Positions 43,671 to 55,810 are shown, counted from the stretch's first letter. The stretch is DNA of 64,000 bases from Enoplolaimus lenunculus (GCA_030248215.1 JASANG010001427.1:1-64000), one strand, 5' to 3'. Program-made: numbers and translations. The notes: a model not told the origin generated them from the sequence alone.

Positions 43671-46600
43671 TCTTTTTGCAGCGCATCGTTTCCATCGTTT
43701 TTCTTGTTCAAAATCGACAGCCATCCATTGCATTTCTTCGAGCAAATAGTCCCAGTGCGTTTTCGCACGAGTCGGATCTGCACATTTGGGCAGTCGGCGC
43801 GCGGACCACATGCCTTCTTTGCGTAAATCGCCAATACGGCTAAGCACAGATGCTTCCTAAAGTAGTAAGAAAAACAAAATATACAAAAAACCCATTTCAT
43901 TAATACACAAACAGTATATCAAATCTGGGGCGTTTACAAGAAAAAGCCGATGAACTTCGCCCACTCCCCCGAAATATTTTTTACTTACAGCTGATATTAC
44001 ACTTCAAATTAGTGTAAAAAGGAAAAGAAATTTTACAAAATCCAAACTCACTGCATCTACATTTTGGCAGCTAAATTCATGATACAGCCATGAAGGCATA
44101 TTTTATGAAAAAAATTTCGTTCCTATCATCGGGTAATGAGTCCTGGACAGCATAACGGTGAATTAGTTGCATTTCATCAAAAATAATGTTATTTTACATC
44201 ATATTTAATTGCAGTTTACATTAAAAAATGTTTGAATTTTTTCTATTTTTTCCACCCCTCCTCTTGAAAAAATGGAAAAACCACTTCTTTCTCGGCCAAG
44301 AACCCAGCATATACGTATTTAAACCTACATTTTTCTTAAAACCATATTTATTTAAAATTTCCAAAATTTATACCTGTTTAGCTCGTTCCGCAATGCCTTC
44401 TTGCGTAGTTGGACTAGCCATATACGAGTACGATGCGTCCGGTGTTTCATCTTTTATTTGAACGGATTCCTAATAAAAAATTAAACGAAATAATTCAATC
44501 AAATATAAACTTTTTACGAAACATTACACCATTAGCCATTTCAAATACATAAAACAGCAAGAAATAGCCTACCAATCTTAAATATTTCAATTCTTAAATT
44601 ATACATTATCAAATTTTTAAACCAATACTGAGGTGTCTTTGTGGTGGTACCCATATTCGAGCTACCCACTTTTCTCAAGCGATTAGAATTCCGATTCAAA
44701 ACGAGTTCCGATCCCGATTCTGACTGTACAATCAATCGAAATCGAAATTTTAAAATTTTAATTTCAATCCTATTTGTTGGAATCCGTTGTACAAAAATCT
44801 GTATTATTTCTTTATAAGTTGCTTTCGATGAGATAACTTATCAATAAATAATTGTAGTTTAGCTTTACAGAAGCAAAGGCAAAAATCATCGCCAATTTGT
44901 TATCAACGTTATATTTGTAAAGACAAATTATCCGTACAGTCACAAACATTCTAGTTTCGATTTCGATTCCGATTACAAATCCGGTATGAATTAGATCACC
45001 GAAAAATACATTTTATTTTTTTCAATCCTCATTTCACCTCTCCCAGGTCTTCGTCTCCTGTGGGGGCTTGCTCCCACTCGCCAGCCGACTTGAAAAACCC
45101 CCCGCAATATAGCATTGGTTTACCTGACTTACACTGACAGCGATAGGTTTTGGCAAAGAAGGTCGTGATTTCACAGGACTCACCGTTTCATACGAACCTT
45201 AAAAACACAAAACACATAATTTGAAGTTTATGCAAAAAGTATTTTTGACACTTCAGTTGTGGATATGAATGATACAAGAAGCATCCAATTAATTATATAT
45301 CAAAGATTCGCTACGTAAACATAGCAAATATAATTCTGTCTCTGAATATTCGTAATGCCGATTACGGTTCTGATTCTAATATACATCAGGGTGCAACCGG
45401 AATTGCAATTTACCGGAATCACAATAGGAATTTGAAAAAATTGCCCGAAACAGAAAATGAAAAATGAATTAAACCGAAAAATTCATTTTAATTTTCTTTT
45501 TTGCAATACTACTGGTGAAATCACCCTAGTTGGACATAGTTATTCACTTTATCTGAAGTATTTTACATTTTCATAATCCACGAATGTGAAAAAAATTGAA
45601 AAAATTACAGGAAATGCAAAAATTCATTTTATTGTTTTGCTATAGTTTTGGTGAAGCATATAAAACTAATTGGAGAAAAGTATTCACTTTATCTGCTCTA
45701 TTTTAAAATTTCGAAATCCACGGAAGCGAAATCCACCTTCGCCACCGAAAAATTCGCTTTAATTTTTTACATTATTGGTCAAATAACGTTTAGTAGGAGA
45801 TAGGTGTTCACTTTATCTGCTGTTATCTGTTGTACTTTCTATTTTCATTACGTATCCACGGAAGCGCAATCTACCTTCGACGGTTTATTTTCGGCGATTG
45901 TCAAGGTTTTTTTACTATACGAATGAAATCTACTTAATGTTTATGGTCATTTTTAGCAAAATATTTTAATTTCCACGGACCAAAATTTACCGGAACCGGA
46001 AGGTCAAAACTTGCCGGAACCGAAATCCCGATTGCACCCTGCCTGACATACGTATAGCATTCAGCTCCATTTTGCACCCTGTTTAAACTTACATTTATCA
46101 GCCGGTCGCGTCGTTAACGGTGCCTTTGGATCTGTAGTAACTGCTAACAACCGTCCTCTCTCTGCCCCATAGCTTTCTGCACATCTTGAAGTTGACACTT
46201 TGGTGGGCGAATTATCCGTATCCGACACAGACACAGCAAATGTGTTGTGATCGAATGAATGCAACTTTAAGTAGTTTAACAATTCTTCAGGAGGTGTTCG
46301 CTTCCAAGTGGTATAATCAAGCATGTTGCCATTTCCCTTAAAATAATGCAGTACAGTTTTTTCCGTTCAGTGCATGTAATAAGGGTTAATGAGTTTTGAT
46401 TTTTTCTAAGTTATGCTAGCCCCAAGCCAGTGCTAGAAATGGGTTCTTCAACGGGTGTAAAACCAAGTTAGGTAGGGTATGTAAAGAACCAGCATATTTT
46501 CGGTCGCTAACTTTCCTATTTTTACCAACCTGAAGATAAAACAGTTCTGTCAAGCATTCTTTATGCTCGTTTTTCAAAACATCGATGCGTGATCGTCTCA

Positions 46601-46734
46601 AAGCGATAAGCTGACGTTTATATTCTCCGTCGATATTCAAACGTTTTACACTGGTTGGAGATTGTGACATGTTAACAGCAGAGGACAACAAACAGTCCCT
46701 GACTGCTGAAGATGTTGTAGCGATCTAGGAGTGC
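43671..46734 (-). CDS. EP400/Domino/SRCAP-type chromatin remodeller, N-terminal exons with HSA domain (partial)
   Basis: Five minus-strand exons join with matching phases: 46734 or 46670 to 46530, 46336-46093, 45197-45124, 44469-44374 and 43856-43671. The first two give KNEHKECLTELFYLQ then GNGNMLDYTTWKRTPPEE, the conserved N-terminal block of Domino/EP400/SRCAP. The fifth is an HSA domain: SVLSRIGDLRKEGMWSARR, then KTHWDYLLEEMQWMAVDF and EQEKRWKRCAAK. In these nuclear SWR1-type remodellers the HSA helix binds actin and actin-related proteins. About 247 residues are seen. The SNF2 ATPase that should follow was not found within the 43 kb to its left in this window; the repeat-protein exons begin 1.9 kb downstream on the same strand. 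Either a duplicated 5' fragment, a gene with remote 3' exons, or a chimera. Candidate upstream first exon at 47368-47305. Confidence 0.75.
45387..46041 (+). mobile_element. hAT-type element, diverged copy
   Basis: It starts CAGGGTGCAACCGGAATTGC and ends CGATTGCACCCTG, with CCGGAACCGG near the right end. The target duplication is not clear. It fills most of the second intron of the Domino-type gene. Confidence 0.75.
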
Positions 46735-46849
46735 CTTGTTTCATTCTGTAAGAAAGCTATGCACTAGATAAAACATATATTCATATACTTATACATATAT
46801 ATAGCTAGTTAAAAGTTTAAAAAAATCAGTGGGTCCGCACTCTACAACA

Positions 46850-47095
46850 GGGCGCATCCAGAAATATAAAATACCGAAACCAGAACGTTAAAAAATTCCG
46901 GAACAGGAGCTGTAAAACAAAAAAGGTAAATGTATAACTTACAGAATATATATGATACGTACAAATTGAAAATTTTGGCAAAACACGCTAAGACAATTTT
47001 AGAAAAATATATTAGAATGATATGCCAACTTTTATATACCGGAATATTCCGGAGAGAAAATACCGGATTTATTGCCGGAACCGGATGCATCCTGC
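46850..47095 (+). mobile_element. hAT-type element, degenerate short copy
   Basis: It runs from AGGGCGCATCCAGAAATA to CCGGAACCGGATGCATCCTG, with internal ACCGGAATATTCCGG. Ends are decayed. Confidence 0.55.
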
Positions 47096-47304
47096 TCCAC
47101 AAATAGTTTGTTACAAGTTGCAACTTTTATTTTGAAGTCTCGCTCGAATGTCATGGTCTATTGAGGAATGAAACAAAACATTAAATGTTTAAGCTCGAAT
47201 AGAAGAAACTGTACATAAATTTTTATGACACATTTACAATATATTTTATCAGTAGCACAAAGCCCATACTTTAGATATTTCAATTTTCAAGTAGGCACAC
47301 ATAC

Positions 47305-47368
47305 CAATTTCACTAGCTGTTAAGACTGACGAGATGGACTGGATGTAGAAACAGAAGTTTTCGCTCAT
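47305..47368 (-). CDS. Possible first coding exon upstream of the Domino-type exons
   Basis: On the minus strand CTTTTCAG precedes an ATG frame MSENFCFYIQSISSVL that ends at a strong donor GTATGT with one base over. That phase fits an alternative acceptor (CATCTTCAG) within the next exon. No family resemblance, so this rests only on splice consensus. Confidence 0.3.
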
Positions 47369-47893
47369 CACTAGTTGTTGTCATACAGAGTACACTACTA
47401 TAGTATCTGAAAAGATGTTGTTAGGTGCATAGAGAATGGTAGCTTTTGCAGTCATTTGTTATACATAAGGTAAGATGCAGCATAAGCAAATTGCTTACGA
47501 TTTAACAAAAAATTTTGGAATTTGACTCACTAGCTATGTCTATTAATCGGAATTTTTACAAGTTACAAATCACAAAATAATTGAACCAACGTAGTAAACG
47601 TTATTAAAGTAAATTTGTTTCAACAGCGCTAATATAAACTTATACTCTTAATATACGCGAGCCAATTAGAGTACTCTGTTGTCGCTCGGTTTTGTTCTAT
47701 TGCGTCTAGTAAACTCTTCTAGCAAATGCAAGTAAAGCACGCACAAATAAACGGCCACCACTGCTTGAGTTTTTACAGCATGCTAATATATTCTTAAAAA
47801 TACTCATCAGAGATAAATGTGCAGTTAATATGCAAGTCATCGAGCATTAGGGTGTTCATCAATGTATCTATTCTATGTTATTTTTTTACCAAT

Positions 47894-48165
47894 TGCCACC
47901 CATATTTTTAGCTGCGAGAGCTTTCCCAATGGAAGTCTCCAATTGAAATACAAAGGTATACGCAACTGATAACAGCACCACGTTATATGAACAAGCAATA
48001 TCGAAAATCGAAGTAAAAGGTGGCTTGCAATTGAGTTTATGTGTTATTAGATTTGTTGAAGGGCACAGCTTTTTGAAGACAAGATATTCTGTTGTATAGG
48101 AAAATGTTTTGAACAGAGTATCACCGAAACCCATAAGAATCGTCATATACAACTTTTAAAACCCG
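47894..48165 (-). CDS. Possible extra exon resembling the tandem-repeat protein
   Basis: The minus-strand frame contains LVFKKLCPSTN, then FDIACSYNVVLLSVA and ETSIGKALAAKNMGGNW, followed by a GTAAAA donor inside the Trp codon. The order (FF/CP strand, C-x-S strand, helix, then W before xLxGxPW) is like one repeat of the gene at 41.8-26.9 kb, but it lacks the DK pair. If real, the Domino-type exons lie between exons of the repeat gene. Confidence 0.3.
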
Positions 48166-48658
48166 GTTTTGTCGGTCAAGGTTATCGACAGTTTCTTTTT
48201 ACAAAGTTTAACGCTTGCCTAATTTGCGACCGTGAAAGGTGGCACAATCTTTTGTACCATCGTTCGTCCACGCGTTTATTGCGATATTCCGTTGGCTTCC
48301 AACGCCACGATGTTATCGCCTTTATCTTATTCCAATGTTTCTATTTTCATATGTTTCATTAATCGTATTTATTACATAAGAGATCGCGAAAGCTTTGCAC
48401 ATTTTTGGACGAAGTCAATATTTAAACCTTTTAACAGTATATGTAATTTAATATATGTACTGCTATCTGTAACTAGTAATTTGTTTAAATTATATAGCTA
48501 GGAACAAAGTTTCGTATTAGTGTTTGTTATTCTTCAATTGGTGCTCGCACAAACGCGGTGTTGTGTTCAACAATATTATTTCGGAGTAATTTAAGTTCGA
48601 TGTTTTAACCTTTATTGCAGCCTAACTTCGTACGAATTATCCAGTTTGGTGAAACAAT
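48166..48658 (+). other. Spacer between divergent transcription units
   Basis: No repeat element recognised. TTTATTGCAG at 48611-48620 is a good 3' splice site 38 bases before the start codon of the next gene. It suggests a 5'-UTR intron or a trans-splice site. Confidence 0.45.
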
Positions 48659-51600
48659 ATGCATGGCATTCGCAAAGTTCGCACAACTGAAGAGCAAAAA
48701 GCACTGAAAGAAAAAGAACGGCAGAAAAAGTTAAAAATATTCAAATCAGCGAATGAAAAGATTATTAAAATCAGGAAATCAGGTAAGCGTACAGGTCTAA
48801 ATGCTGTGAGTTTAAAGCCTGAAAGCATCTTTGCAAGCATGTAAGACGTGCTTGTGCGTTCTATATCCATGCAATATAGTGCAGTGCACTGTAAGAGCGG
48901 TTACCTCTAAATCCTTAGGTCTCTAATTTTAATCCACTCAAAACCCGCTTTTTAGGCTGGTTAGTAAAGAGTTCTTAAGTCTTGGTTACTTCTCAGCGTG
49001 ACAGGTATATTATTATGGAAGTGAAATGTTGGTACCTAAGCATTGTATTGCACTATCTGGTATGCAACCGACAGCATTGTATCTTTATTTATAGTCCTGT
49101 CTGTGTGGCGTAGTGGCTGGGTTTTCGCTCTAGGAGCCATACGGTACTGGTGTGATATATATGCAATGCAAGTTGTGTAGGATGATTGCCGGCAGCATAC
49201 GGTCAACATATATAGTCGATGATAGAAGCAGTGTGAAAGGTGGTCTATGTGGCAGAGTGGTAACAGCGTCTGCCTGACACGCAGAAGGTCGCTAGTTCGA
49301 AACCATTAGTAACCGGGTTTTTCAGCTACTTATTAAAAGAAGGTCTGAAGTCCCGGTTCTTACCAATGACCTATCCGCCTTGTGTGGCCCTCTTGTTCCA
49401 GCTGCTCTTGTATCATTAATATTTTGAAATGGAAATAGAATTACGGATTATGCTACGCATGTATATATTGATTTCAGGGTATTTTAGTGATCTAGCTGTT
49501 GAACTGACTGCTGATATATTAGCCAACCAGCCTGACTATGGATCGTTGTGGAATTTTCGACGTGAGATTTTGATTCATAAGCTTGATCAAGGGTACGTAT
49601 TAAAATCTTGATGTTTGAAACGGGCATAGACCTGCGTAATGTTTTCTTCTTGGCTAGATTTACTAGGATTGCATATACGGAGCTACAAATGGGTTATAAT
49701 TTTTAAAAGAAGCCACTGTACTTTTATGGACTGCCGCACACTTATAAAAACAATTCGATTGCTGGATGTGTTTTTAGATGTGAAGAAAACGAAAAATCGA
49801 AATTGTTCGATGCTGAATTAGAATTAACTCAAAGAGCACTGATGACTTCAAATCCAAAGTCGTACGGGGCTTGGCATCATCGCGCTTGGACTTTGCTCAA
49901 TTCACCAAATCCTAATTTTGAGGTTGATTGGTGGCATGGTCGTAGCAAGGAGTGTTTTAGGGGTCAGACCCGCTTGACAGGCTGCAACGGAATTAGAATT
50001 TAGCGGAACCGGACCCGGATTTTCAAAAAATTACCGGAAACAGGACCAGAAAATGAAAAATACATGACACCGAAAAATTCATGATTATACGAATAAAATG
50101 TACTTAAGTAGTTATAACCGGAAGACCATCACCTGGGACAGCCACCTACGTGGGGTCCCATGGGGGGTTATAACTACTTACTTAATTTTTAAATAGTAAA
50201 ATAACTTAATTTCCACTTACGGAAACCGAAACCGGAACGTCAAAAATCGCCGGAACCAGAATTCCGGTGGTACCCTGCCCCTTTGGCAGTATTGTACATG
50301 GGGTTTTGGGTGCGGTTTCAGTTTGCGACGCAAGAACCTCTCACTCGAGATTGTTATAAAATGCAATCTCTTCTTTCCAAAATCGTGGCTACGTTCATAG
50401 CAAGCTAAGTAAGACATAGAGCATAATTTCAGTTGTTCATCAGTTGACAAACGTCCCTACACTGTCTGCATACCATTAAATTTCCAAAAACACTTAACGT
50501 ATACCACGAAAAAATTGTGTGTTGTTTTGTTGACTCAACACTCAAAAACTGTATATGATGTGTACTGGTGGTTCCAAGATTTAAATGTGCTTCTCAAGTG
50601 TATATTACTTAACATTTTTTAACAAAATTCATCTGTCTTTTCTTTTTGGACCGCCCGTGACTATGCGTGCATGCTTATGTTCAGTGGTTCACAATTGTTT
50701 TGGTTTGTAGACAGAAATTGCGCTGTGTAACAAAGCATTAAAAGCAGACGAACGAAATTTTCACTGTTGGGATCATCGACGATTTGTGTGTTCACAAGCT
50801 GGAGTGTCCCCTTTTGATGAGTTAGCATTCGCCGATGAAAAGGTACGTTTTTATATCACAAACTTCCCATTTTGAAGTTTTACATCGTTTATGGTTAATG
50901 TTAAACGCTAGAAACTAGTGCCAGCAAAATTTTGAAATTCGTGGCCGTTTAACTGGCATGTGCCGTTTTAAGTGGATCACCGAGAACATGTTTTCCGATT
51001 ATCTAGTATCTATATTCCTTTCCGCATGAATTTTTACAATTTCGACTAAAACCAATATTTTATATTCGGAATCCAACGCGGTTCGTTGCTGTGGAAAGGG
51101 TATATCATCACCACTCAGCAACAGGACCTAGACACTCTAGCCCCTGTGGCTCCCTCGTCTTGTGCGGACTCTGTACTACATTATACGCGCTATGATACTT
51201 ACGCAATGTGTGCGGTGCAGTATTTCATTTGCAGGATTTATACAGTGTTACAAAGTGAATTTCTTTGAAGGAACAGGAACCGGAACCGGTGTTTCAAATT
51301 ATTTTCGTCACCGAGTTACTGTTGGGCTTTTAGGAAACTTTCCAAAAACTTGCTCAAGTGAATTTTCAGCTACTTCATCATCATTTGCGAAAACACGTCA
51401 GAGACAGTTTATTAGCAGAATTGAAGTAATTGCGAAAACACTTTATTTCGAAATAACAAAGACTTATAAAGACAAAGTTTTCAGTATTTAAATGATTATG
51501 AACAGATTTCAACCGGATACAAAAGATTACCGTAGCCGGAGATGGATATTAAACTGCGTATGTCAACAAAAATTAAACGTAAATACGCTATTTAAATACA

Positions 51601-53748
51601 AATTGCTATAACATGTTAGAATTTTGTTTCTACAAGGCTTTTGGGCTTGTAATAGGACATCTTTTAGTCATTTTGAACAAAATTCACCTCGAAATAGTGT
51701 ATTTTGGTGATAAATAATAGTGCAAGAGTTATAAATATCGGTCCGTGTAGAATACCGGAGCCAAATGTCGATTTTTTGCTCGATCCGAAGCGAATTTCTG
51801 GTAGAACCCTGATTTGTACGTATTATGTTTCATTGACAGGTTGGCGAAAACTTTTCAAACTATTCTGTATGGCATTATCGTTCGGCTTTACTTCCTCTGA
51901 TACATCCGGATCCCAACGGCATATTAACGATTGAAGATTTCGTTTTGAAATCAGAATTTGAGCTTGTCCAGAACGCCTTCTATACTGATCCGGATGATTC
52001 AAGCGCTTGGTTCTATCATCAGTGGTTGTTAGATCCTGTTGCTGCCTTGTGCCATGAGCCCGCTTTATCCGACCGGAAGGAGAAAGAAGGAATTTATGGG
52101 AAAGTTCCTGAGCACTGTGGAGACACTGTTTCGGTGGGGAGTGCTGAAGACCAAACGAGTGATTGTTTGGGCAAGCAAATCGTAACTGATGGCAGAACGT
52201 TGAACAGTGAAGGAGTACCTCGCGTTAAAAAGTCTAATGGTTGTATTGGAAACAGCGAAACTAATAGTAATAGTGATGACAACAGAAAAGTGGAAGAAGA
52301 TAACTTTAACAAAGATCATACGCATCATTGTAGGACCGTTGTTCTTGCATATATTAAAGTTGATTTGTGTCTTAGTCGCTGTGTTGTAATTTTTGCCAAT
52401 CCAGTTATTATGAACGTATTTCGAATCAGTGTGAAGCTGTTTTGTTGCAATTCAGACGGTGTGAAAGAGATTGATTTGAATATGGTATGTTTCTTGGACG
52501 GGGAGGGGTCAGGGTTAAGTGTGCTGAATACGAATCAGTTAACGCGGTTATGTTGTGGTGCAGGGCATGCACTGAATTCTATCGTTGAATTAAGTTTACT
52601 TATTTTTAACGTCTTGCATAAAAGTTTAGCGCGTCTTATGTTTAGTTTATTCTTCTCATTTTAGTGTGTTTTTTCAGATTATCGGATCAAACCGAATTGG
52701 AAACGCAAATGTTTCAAGTTACTTAATATCGCTATCTTTTTTATTTTAGCATGGATGGACAAATCCTGGAAATGCAAGGAGTTGTTCAATTTGGACGTGT
52801 CACTTTGACTACAACAACAGCGTGGATCTTGAAGTTACGAATGCAAATTTTAGAGTCTTCCAGTGTAAGCCGGCACCAAAAGATTCCTCTCAAAATTGTA
52901 CACAACGAATTATTTTAGATAAAACAGTCACGTTGTTGCCAAAATCAAGTTGTTGCAATTCCGAATCAGATACAGGTGGAATATTGGCATGGATTTCGCC
53001 AGAATTCGCGGCAAAGACATCATTGGCTGAGTGTGAAAATGGAGCCAAACCGTTAGCTATGTCGTTAATTCCGAGTTGTGTCGAAGAAATGCTCAAAAAC
53101 GAAATTGAAATGTGCGATCAGCTGCTTGCGTTAGACTTTGCAAAATGGCCGTCGTTGTCCCAAGTATTCTGTATGACACGGTTATCTGATGCAAAAGGCT
53201 ATTTTAAAATTATGGAGTTGCTGACTAAATTGAAATCTAACGATGTTAAACGTAGCCAATTCTATGAAGACCTTGAAACTAGAATTTTGGTTGATTATCA
53301 ATGGCGATGTCATGCTCGAAGACGAGCGGATTGTGCTAAACAGTGTCATTGTATCAGTTTAGATTTATATAATCGCAAAAGGCCACGTGTTTCGTTTTCA
53401 TTGGATTTGGTTGCAGTGGTAACTGAGCTGAATATGTCGTATAATAATTTAAAAGATTTAAAGTCATTGAGGTTTGCAGTCAATTTACGTAAATTGAACG
53501 TTGAGTTTAACTCTGAGCTGAATAGCTTAGCTGGACTTGAGTCGTGTGCGGCGCTGGAAGATCTGTGTACTTGTGGGTGCAAACGTTTGACACCGGAGAG
53601 CTTTGGGGTGCTCAATCGAGCCAAAGGTGCCGGAACGTCTAGAAAGCGAAACGTTTGTATGCATAGTAAAGATTGGGGTACAGAAGAGGATGGGTTTGGT
53701 TGTAGGCTGGAAGTGTTGTTGCATGAACGTGGGTGGCAGATGAAGTAA
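48659..53748 (+). CDS. RABGGTA: Rab geranylgeranyltransferase subunit alpha
   Basis: Six exons join in phase: 48659-48782, 49478-49592, 49778-49922, 50711-50842, 51840-52484 and 52750-53748, giving 719 residues against 567 in human (from memory). The start MHGIRKVRTTEEQKALKEKE and the prenyltransferase alpha repeats (GSLWNFRREIL, SYGAWHHRAWTLL, NFHCWDHRRFV, NYSVWHYRSALLP, SAWFYHQWLL) are diagnostic. After them comes a family-unusual insert of about 90 charged residues (52.03-52.33 kb), then the Ig-like region and a short leucine-rich-repeat end (LNMSYNNLKDLKSL). The enzyme, with a beta subunit and Rab escort protein, attaches geranylgeranyl groups to Rab GTPases in the cytosol. The stop TAA overlaps a donor-like AAGTAAGT, so a further exon cannot be excluded. 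Introns carry SINE- and hAT-type debris. Confidence 0.93.
48890..49012 (+). repeat. SINE-like fragment
   Basis: AACCCGCTTTTTAGG...AGTTCTTAAGTCTTGGTTACTT resembles the tail that follows the tRNA-like head at 49240 (ACCGGGTTTTTCAG...AGGTCTGAAGTCCCGGTTCTT). It lies in the first intron of the Rab transferase gene. Confidence 0.4.
49240..49395 (+). repeat. tRNA-derived SINE or tRNA pseudogene
   Basis: TGGCAGAGTGGTAACAG (A box) and GGTCGCTAGTTCGAAACC (B box) flank an anticodon-arm-like CTGC-CTGACAC-GCAG hairpin, whose loop would read GAC (Val). The acceptor and T stems do not pair, so it is not a working tRNA. A tail of about 80 bases shared with 48890-49012 supports a SINE. Confidence 0.55.
49978..50277 (+). 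mobile_element. hAT-type element in the third intron of the Rab transferase gene
   Basis: It runs from CAGGCTGCAACGGAATTAG to AATTCCGGTGGTACCCTG. The flanks CCGCTTGA and CCCCTTTG are a weak 8-bp match. A perfect 14-bp hairpin (AAGTAGTTATAACC, 50106-50119 and inverted at 50166-50179) sits inside. Confidence 0.65.
51267..51810 (+). mobile_element. hAT-type element remnant in the fourth intron
   Basis: GGAACAGGAACCGGAACCGG at the left and GAATACCGGAGCC...GGTAGAACCCTG at the right. Degenerate; ends approximate. Confidence 0.5.
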
Positions 53749-54656
53749 GTAGATTTCAGTGATGAAATTTTTATTTGGTACACTTATAGGGTAACCGGTG
53801 TCTAAATAATATGTTTTATGAGTGGACTATGTACCTCGGTATTGCAACAACAATAACAAAACATGTTTATTGAAAGAAAAGAAGAAAAATGACTGAGTAA
53901 ACGAGAAAGTCAGAAATGGGGATATTCCACCGCATGTGGAAACAATTTATGAAATGATGCCTCAAATCCTGGACAAACAGAAATCAATTGTTCTCTTAAA
54001 TATAGTGATTTTTCGAGTCATAAGTGCTGTTCTTTTTTCAACTTTCCGGTTGCGGTATTTTATAATTCCGGTTGCACCCTGGTTAATACATTCTTTTATT
54101 TTTCCCAAGATCTAAAAACTGTTTGTACGTAAAGTCAGCATTTGTGTCTCTGTGCAGTATGCGTAAATTCAAGCATAAGTAGTAGTAGTAGAATATGTTT
54201 ATGATTTTGACAGTAATTGAAGTAATGTTCAGCACTTGATGGTGTGCGCTAAGATTTTAAGCCGAAGAAGGTAGCTATTTAGTGATCCTCAGTGTTTTCA
54301 AGTGATAAGATGTATTGCGGAATTTTTCTTAAGTTCTTTGTGGTAGAGTTGTGCTGGAAATACGCAATTTTCGTTTTCGTATTTATTTATACTCAGTATA
54401 ATATTGAATTGTGTGCAGGGTTTTTTTTACGACTATGAATATGCATTGAGCTGTTAGATTGAACCATGGCGTTTGTAGTCAATTGTGAGCGATTACATAA
54501 CGTTTGGGATGCGACTTTCTGGTATTAATTTTGGTGTTTATTTTACCTTAAGGAGATTTTTTGACTAGAAAAAGTTTGTTTTTTGTTATATATAGCAGAT
54601 GTAAAACCGATGGAATATTGATGAAAAAATCTCGAAATTGAGAAAATGGCCAACAA
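53749..54656 (+). other. Downstream region of the Rab transferase gene
   Basis: No gene seen. A hAT-type end (TAATTCCGGTTGCACCCTGG) lies at 54063-54082 and a short AGTAGTAGTAG run near 54180. Confidence 0.5.
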
Positions 54657-54659
54657 AAA

Positions 54660-55810
54660 ACACTAAGCTTAGCAAGGTCAGCTGTCCTCCGGCTTGGACA
54701 TAATTTGTTGACCTCTGGCTCTGAGGAGTTTACGTCGGCTGCACTCTGCGCTTCTTCGAGAACTTCGCTGCGGTGCTATTATTAATCAGTACATCCCAAG
54801 TATACTGCTTTCGCGGAAGTTTGGCTTTGGTAACCTTTTTAACATTGACTAATCCCGCTGTCAATAGTTCGTGATTTCGGTTAAGGATTGAAACCACCAA
54901 CTCCGCGTTCAGGTCCGTTTCCAATGACGCTTATATCGCTTTGATTCAATAAATGCAGTCGTTTTCCTTTTATTCCCCCCAACACCGCGTTAAAGCTATA
55001 TTCAATTAAGCACAAGTACCGAATACAACAAGTAAACGAGTAAAATGCTTATGCTGCCGACCTGATTATTCTCCGAATGTGCCGAAAGTTCCTTTGTTAG
55101 GTGCTTTCCGCACGTCCACTACGATACTCTAAACCCTGTTGTTCTACTAAGTCACTAGCTCACACCGTACCAAACAAATGCAAACGTAACGTGACAACCC
55201 AAGTTCTCCGTAAATCCCCAAATAACCGCAAAATCCCAAGTATCTCCAGCCGAAACTAGCCCCGCTAGAATCGACTAATCCCAAGTAAACTCCAAATAAT
55301 CGCCAAGTATCTCCTTAACACATTTCCCAAGTATACCCCAAGTTCCCCTGGTACTGCCCGAAGGCTCCGCGCTATGCGCTTTAGAACGATAATCAGTTAA
55401 CAGAATAATTATGGAGGCTGGCTACCCCAGCCCCCATGTGGAATTGATTTGCATAATTATGAGTGTCTCGGGCCCCTTAGAGACACTCATATTTACCACT
55501 AGCATAAATAGAACACAACAACAACAACAATGTCCCCTCCCTACCCCTAGCTATGCGATTTCGCGCATTAAGCCTGACAATAATATATTAATTGGCCACG
55601 CAGGGCCCCTGAATACTGAACCTTGCGGACGCAGCCGCCATGCATCGATTTATACATTTCTACGCCGTTTAGCAACGCCTAAGCCTAACTTAAGTTCTAA
55701 GAGAGACTAGGCGGAGCCAGGGACTCCCTTAAGGTGTGGATTTAGGATTGGTTTTAGTTTTGTTTTAGTTTTTAGGTTGAAATATATTTGAGTGTGGCAC
55801 AGCCACCTAC
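54660..55810 (-). repeat. Possible LTR-like region with short minus-strand frame
   Basis: This stretch is more GC-rich than its surroundings. On the minus strand it has a TATA-like TGTATAAATCG near 55655, a purine run GGGGGGAATAAAAGG near 54975 and a 64-codon frame ending at 54730 (KAKLPRKQYTWDVLINNSTA). A TGTAGGTGGCTGTGCC start near 55804 would fit an LTR. No second LTR was found; the call is tentative. Confidence 0.3.
55457..55489 (+). repeat. Hairpin with perfect 11-12 bp stem
   Basis: ATGAGTGTCTC and GAGACACTCAT enclose GGGCCCCTTA. It could form a stable RNA or cruciform structure. No poly-T follows, so it is not obviously a pol III terminator. Confidence 0.75.

Noticed and set aside
49243-49320. 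Functional tRNA-Val (GAC)
   Set aside because: A and B boxes and the anticodon arm are present, but the acceptor and T stems do not pair, so I call it SINE-like.
55411-55710. Plus-strand ORF MEAGYPSPHVELICIIM
   Set aside because: It spans a hairpin, a CAA microsatellite and a TTAGGC-like remnant. No motif or splice support.
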